A DNA stretch of 17,333 nt from Alphaproteobacteria bacterium. GTDB lineage: Bacteria > Pseudomonadota > Alphaproteobacteria > Rhizobiales > Devosiaceae. Position 1 is the stretch's first letter, and every line of letters begins with the position of its first letter. Made by a program: the position numbers and the translations under genes. The notes below the pieces were generated by a model that saw only the letters and a list, made by a program, of their open reading frames with translations, was not told where the DNA came from and made no database searches. Below are positions 15,186-17,333 of the stretch, one piece after another. The stretch covers positions 1 to 17,333 of the forward strand of contig JAADFY010000048.1 of assembly GCA_013152625.1 (NCBI GenBank). Direction: 5' to 3'.

Positions 15186-15851
15186 ATGTCACTTAAAACC
15201 GTACTTGAAACCGGACTTGAAACTGTACTTGGGAAAATCGAGACGGCGGTGCGGGACCGGGGACCGGGCCGCAAACCGGTGCTGGTGGCGGTTTCCAAGA
15301 CGTTTGATGCCAAGGCCATCGCGCCTGTTCTGGCAGCGGGGCAGCGCGTTTTTGGCGAAAATCGGGTACAGGAGGCGTTGGGGAAGTGGCCGGGCCTGAA
15401 ATCAGCCCATGAGGGGATCGAACTGCATCTGATCGGGCCGCTGCAAACCAACAAGGTACGCGATGCGGTGGCGCTGTTTGATGTGATTGAAACGGTGGAC
15501 CGGGAAAAACTGGCCCGGGCGCTGGCCAGAGAAATGGGAAAACAGGGCCGGACACTACCGGTTTTCGTTCAGGTCAATATTGGTGATGAGCTGCAAAAAT
15601 CAGGTGTGGCGATCGAAAAAACCGGAGAACTGGTGGCGCTTTGCCGTGAACTGGGGCTGAATGTTATCGGGCTGATGGCGCTGCCGCCGGCAAACAGGCC
15701 GCCGGGCCCCTATTTTGCCCAACTGGCAGATCTGGCGAAAAAAGAAGGCCTGGACGGTCTCTCCATGGGCATGAGCGCCGATTTCGAGCAGGCGATCTTG
15801 CTGGGTGCTACACATGTGCGGATCGGCTCGGCGATTTTTGGCGGTCGGTAA
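15186..15851 (+). CDS. yggS: PLP homeostasis protein, YggS/PROSC family
   Basis: YggS-family proteins bind pyridoxal phosphate in an alanine-racemase-like barrel and help control PLP and amino acid balance without known catalysis. The 221-residue product from ATG 15186 shows the PLP lysine in VAVSKTF (K38), FGENRVQEA, HLIGPLQTNK, VNIGDELQKSG, GLMALPP and the terminal block LSMGMSADFEQAILLGATHVRIGSAIFG. The start is chosen because an upstream extension to 14973 reads through the leuS start region. Codons 3-14 are written in a 12-bp tandem repeat (15191-15226) that gives the pattern TVLETGLETVL. The gene is divergent from leuS and precedes cenR by 129 bp. Confidence 0.93.
   Translation: MSLKTVLETGLETVLGKIETAVRDRGPGRKPVLVAVSKTFDAKAIAPVLAAGQRVFGENRVQEALGKWPGLKSAHEGIELHLIGPLQTNKVRDAVALFDVIETVDREKLARALAREMGKQGRTLPVFVQVNIGDELQKSGVAIEKTGELVALCRELGLNVIGLMALPPANRPPGPYFAQLADLAKKEGLDGLSMGMSADFEQAILLGATHVRIGSAIFGGR
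15191..15230 (+). repeat. 12-bp tandem repeat at the start of yggS
   Basis: Three near-identical units, ACTTAAAACCGT, ACTTGAAACCGG and ACTTGAAACTGT, run head to tail from 15191 to 15226. A fourth begins ACTTG. The unit length is a multiple of three, so expansion or loss keeps the frame. Confidence 0.8.
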
Positions 15852-15980
15852 CCACACGTAATTCGTAACGCGCATTTGATTGGCGCGTCACCATCGTTCC
15901 CGTTTATGGGTCCGTGACCTAGCCAACCAGAAGTGCGGCCCGGTGTGGGTCGCGTGCAGAACCCTTGCGGAGTAGGGATA

Positions 15981-16664
15981 ATGAACAAGCGCCGATTGCT
16001 GGTCGTGGATGACGATCAGGACTTACGAAATACCCTGGTGGATCAGATGTCGCATTATCGCGAGTTTGATATCATAGAGGGCGAAACCGCAGCCGATGCC
16101 ATGGCAGCGGTCAAGGCCAATCACATTGATCTGGTAATTCTTGATGTGGGGCTGCCCGATATGGACGGCCGGGAAGCGGTCAAGATCATGCGCCAGGACG
16201 GGTTCAAGAGCCCGGTTCTCCTGCTCACGGGTCATGATTCGGACTCTGATGAAATTTTGGGTCTGGAAAGCGGCGCCAACGATTATGTGACCAAACCATT
16301 TCGGTTTTCGGTGTTATTGGCCCGCATGCGCGCCCTCATGCGCCAGCACGACCAATCCGAAGATGTGGTGTTCACCATCGGGCCCTACAGTTTTCAGCCT
16401 GCCGCCAAGCTCCTTGAAGCCGATGGCGGGCAAAAAGTGCGCCTGACCGATAAGGAAACCTCGATTTTGAAATATCTTTACCGGCAGGGGTCAAAAACCA
16501 TTTCCCGCGATATCCTGCTGCAAGAGGTCTGGGGCTATAATAACCGGGTAACCACGCACACCCTTGAGACCCACATTTATCGCCTAAGACAGAAAATCGA
16601 ACGCGATCCCTCCAATGCCCGCTTGCTGGTGACCGAAGAAGGGGGCTATCGTTTAATCCCATAA
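15981..16664 (+). CDS. cenR: OmpR/PhoB-family response regulator, CenR-like
   Basis: This is a DNA-binding response regulator. The 227-residue protein has a receiver domain (about 5-118) with the acidic pair in VVDDD (D11, D12), phosphoacceptor D55 in LDVGLPD, the conserved threonine in LLLTGHD and the lysine in VTKPF. A winged-helix domain follows (about 130-225) with LTDKETSILKYLYRQ, LQEVWGYN and THTLETHIYRLRQKIE. It starts at ATG 15981 behind GGAG. In Caulobacter, CenR, encoded in this same leuS-proximal region, is an essential regulator of cell-envelope integrity, and the Brucella relative is called OtpR. I assign it to that group from sequence character and location; no histidine kinase gene is present here. 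A cNMP-binding gene follows after 29 bp. Confidence 0.8.
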   Translation: MNKRRLLVVDDDQDLRNTLVDQMSHYREFDIIEGETAADAMAAVKANHIDLVILDVGLPDMDGREAVKIMRQDGFKSPVLLLTGHDSDSDEILGLESGANDYVTKPFRFSVLLARMRALMRQHDQSEDVVFTIGPYSFQPAAKLLEADGGQKVRLTDKETSILKYLYRQGSKTISRDILLQEVWGYNNRVTTHTLETHIYRLRQKIERDPSNARLLVTEEGGYRLIP

Positions 16665-16693
16665 ACGGTTCGGGAAAACGGGAGCCTTCGCCC

Positions 16694-17146
16694 ATGTCGC
16701 TGGATCTGGAAATGAGCGCCTTGTCGAGTGCGGCGGTTTTTGCCGGGCTCAATGAAGAGCAATTGCGGCTTTTGGCCTTTTCCAGCGAACGGCGGCGCTA
16801 TGCGGCAGGGGATTTTGTGTTTCGCGCCGGTGAACTGCCCGAAGGGGCGTTTGTGCTGATTGAGGGGGAGGTGGAAATCTCCCACCCGGGGGAGCAGATT
16901 ACCCCCGTTCGGACCAGCGAAAAGGGGGCGATGCTGGGGGAGCTGTCCCTGCTGATCTCAAAGCCGAGACCAACCAGTGCCGTGGCCATTCACGATGCGA
17001 CGTTCGTTTATGTTCCGCGCAAGGATTTTTTGCGGCTGGTGGAGGCGTATCCGCGCATCGCCAGCGCGCTTAGTGTGCGGCTCAAGGATTCCATTCTGCG
17101 TTATCTGGGTTCGCTGGGTGATGTGCGGGCCAAGCTGGCGGAGTGA
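16694..17146 (+). CDS. Single-domain cyclic-nucleotide-binding (Crp-like) protein
   Basis: The 150-residue protein is one cyclic-nucleotide-binding domain with no helix-turn-helix, kinase or channel part. It shows VFAGLNEEQLRLLA, YAAGDFVFRAGELPEGAFVLIEGEVEI (about 36-62, the beta-roll) and a phosphate-binding cassette GELSLLISKPRPTSA (82-96) with the glutamate E83 and arginine R92 that contact cyclic nucleotides in the family. A helical tail follows. It follows the CenR-like regulator by 29 bp in the same direction and is probably co-transcribed with it. A similar pairing, annotated as a cAMP-dependent protein kinase regulatory subunit, is known beside otpR in Brucella. The ligand and output are unknown; it may sense a nucleotide and act on partner proteins. 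Confidence 0.85.
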   Translation: MSLDLEMSALSSAAVFAGLNEEQLRLLAFSSERRRYAAGDFVFRAGELPEGAFVLIEGEVEISHPGEQITPVRTSEKGAMLGELSLLISKPRPTSAVAIHDATFVYVPRKDFLRLVEAYPRIASALSVRLKDSILRYLGSLGDVRAKLAE

Positions 17147-17166
17147 TTTGGCAGGCCGTGCGGTCG

Positions 17167-17333
17167 TCAGGAAAACTCGGCAATGACCGGGGCATGATCG
17201 GAGGGTTTCTCACCGTATCCGCGCATGGCCCGGATCACCCGAGCCGATGCTGACCCGGCGGCCAGATCCGAGGTGGCCCAGATATGGTCGAGGCGGCGGC
17301 CCTTGTCGGCACTATCCCAGTTCCGGGCGCGAT
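17167..17333 (-). CDS. xthA: Exodeoxyribonuclease III, C-terminal end (partial)
   Basis: Only the last 55 or so codons are in the window. The reverse strand reads RARNWDSADKGRRLDHIWATSDL, then RAMRGYGEKPSDHAPVIAEF and stop (TGA, 17169-17167). RLDHIW and EKPSDHAPV are the C-terminal signatures of the exonuclease III / AP endonuclease family, and the SDHAP aspartate-histidine pair is catalytic. The enzyme acts in base excision repair. It is convergent with the cNMP-binding gene, 20 bp apart. The 5' part lies beyond the window. Confidence 0.85.
   Translation of the reverse strand, partial: RARNWDSADKGRRLDHIWATSDLAAGSASARVIRAMRGYGEKPSDHAPVIAEFS

Noticed and set aside
15868..15888. Hairpin ACGCGC / GCGCGT between yggS and cenR as a terminator
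   Set aside because: The stem is only 6 bp with a 9-nt loop and no T tract follows, so I cannot call it a terminator.

Overview
This is an origin-proximal stretch of an alphaproteobacterial chromosome. Gene order and protein character point to Hyphomicrobiales (Rhizobiales) or a close relative. The layout is: coaE and aroE leftward, a gene-free gap, then hemE-hemJ-rho-mnmE-mnmG-rsmG-parA-parB rightward, holA-lptE-leuS leftward, yggS-cenR-(cNMP protein) rightward, and the tail of an exonuclease III gene leftward at the edge. This is the conserved replication, segregation and tRNA-modification neighbourhood of alphaproteobacteria. I see no prophage, insertion sequence, CRISPR array, tRNA or rRNA.

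Region 1 (1-1526) holds aroE (shikimate dehydrogenase) and coaE (dephospho-CoA kinase), joined by an ATGA overlap. coaE is frameshifted by a 7-bp tandem duplication. Region 2 (1527-2028) is a roughly 500-bp gap between divergent aroE and hemE, where alphaproteobacterial chromosome origins usually lie. It holds DnaA-box-like 9-mers, an exact TTAA-N7-TTAA CtrA box, an AT-rich patch and a G/C skew change, and I propose it as oriC. The maf and ppsR genes that often sit here in relatives are absent.

Region 3 (2029-10674) carries haem synthesis (hemE, hemJ), transcription termination (rho, with a C-rich, G-poor rut-like leader), the tRNA wobble-uridine enzymes mnmE and mnmG, the 16S rRNA methyltransferase rsmG, and the segregation pair parA/parB. 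Two parS-like sites lie here, one across the mnmE stop codon and one inside rsmG. With parA/parB and the proposed origin they make an almost complete origin-segregation module. mnmG and parB each lack one base and are frameshifted as given.

Region 4 (10675-10884) is a two-hairpin palindromic intergenic element between convergent parB and holA. Region 5 holds holA (clamp-loader delta), lptE (LPS-assembly lipoprotein) and leuS, overlapping and on the strand opposite to fork movement. Region 6 holds yggS, a CenR-like response regulator, a single-domain cyclic-nucleotide-binding protein, and the 3' end of xthA.

Nothing here is a wholly unknown system. The points most worth checking are the proposed CtrA-controlled origin, the protein-coding parS sites, the rut-like rho leader, and three frameshifts in three housekeeping genes, which may be real lesions or sequence errors.
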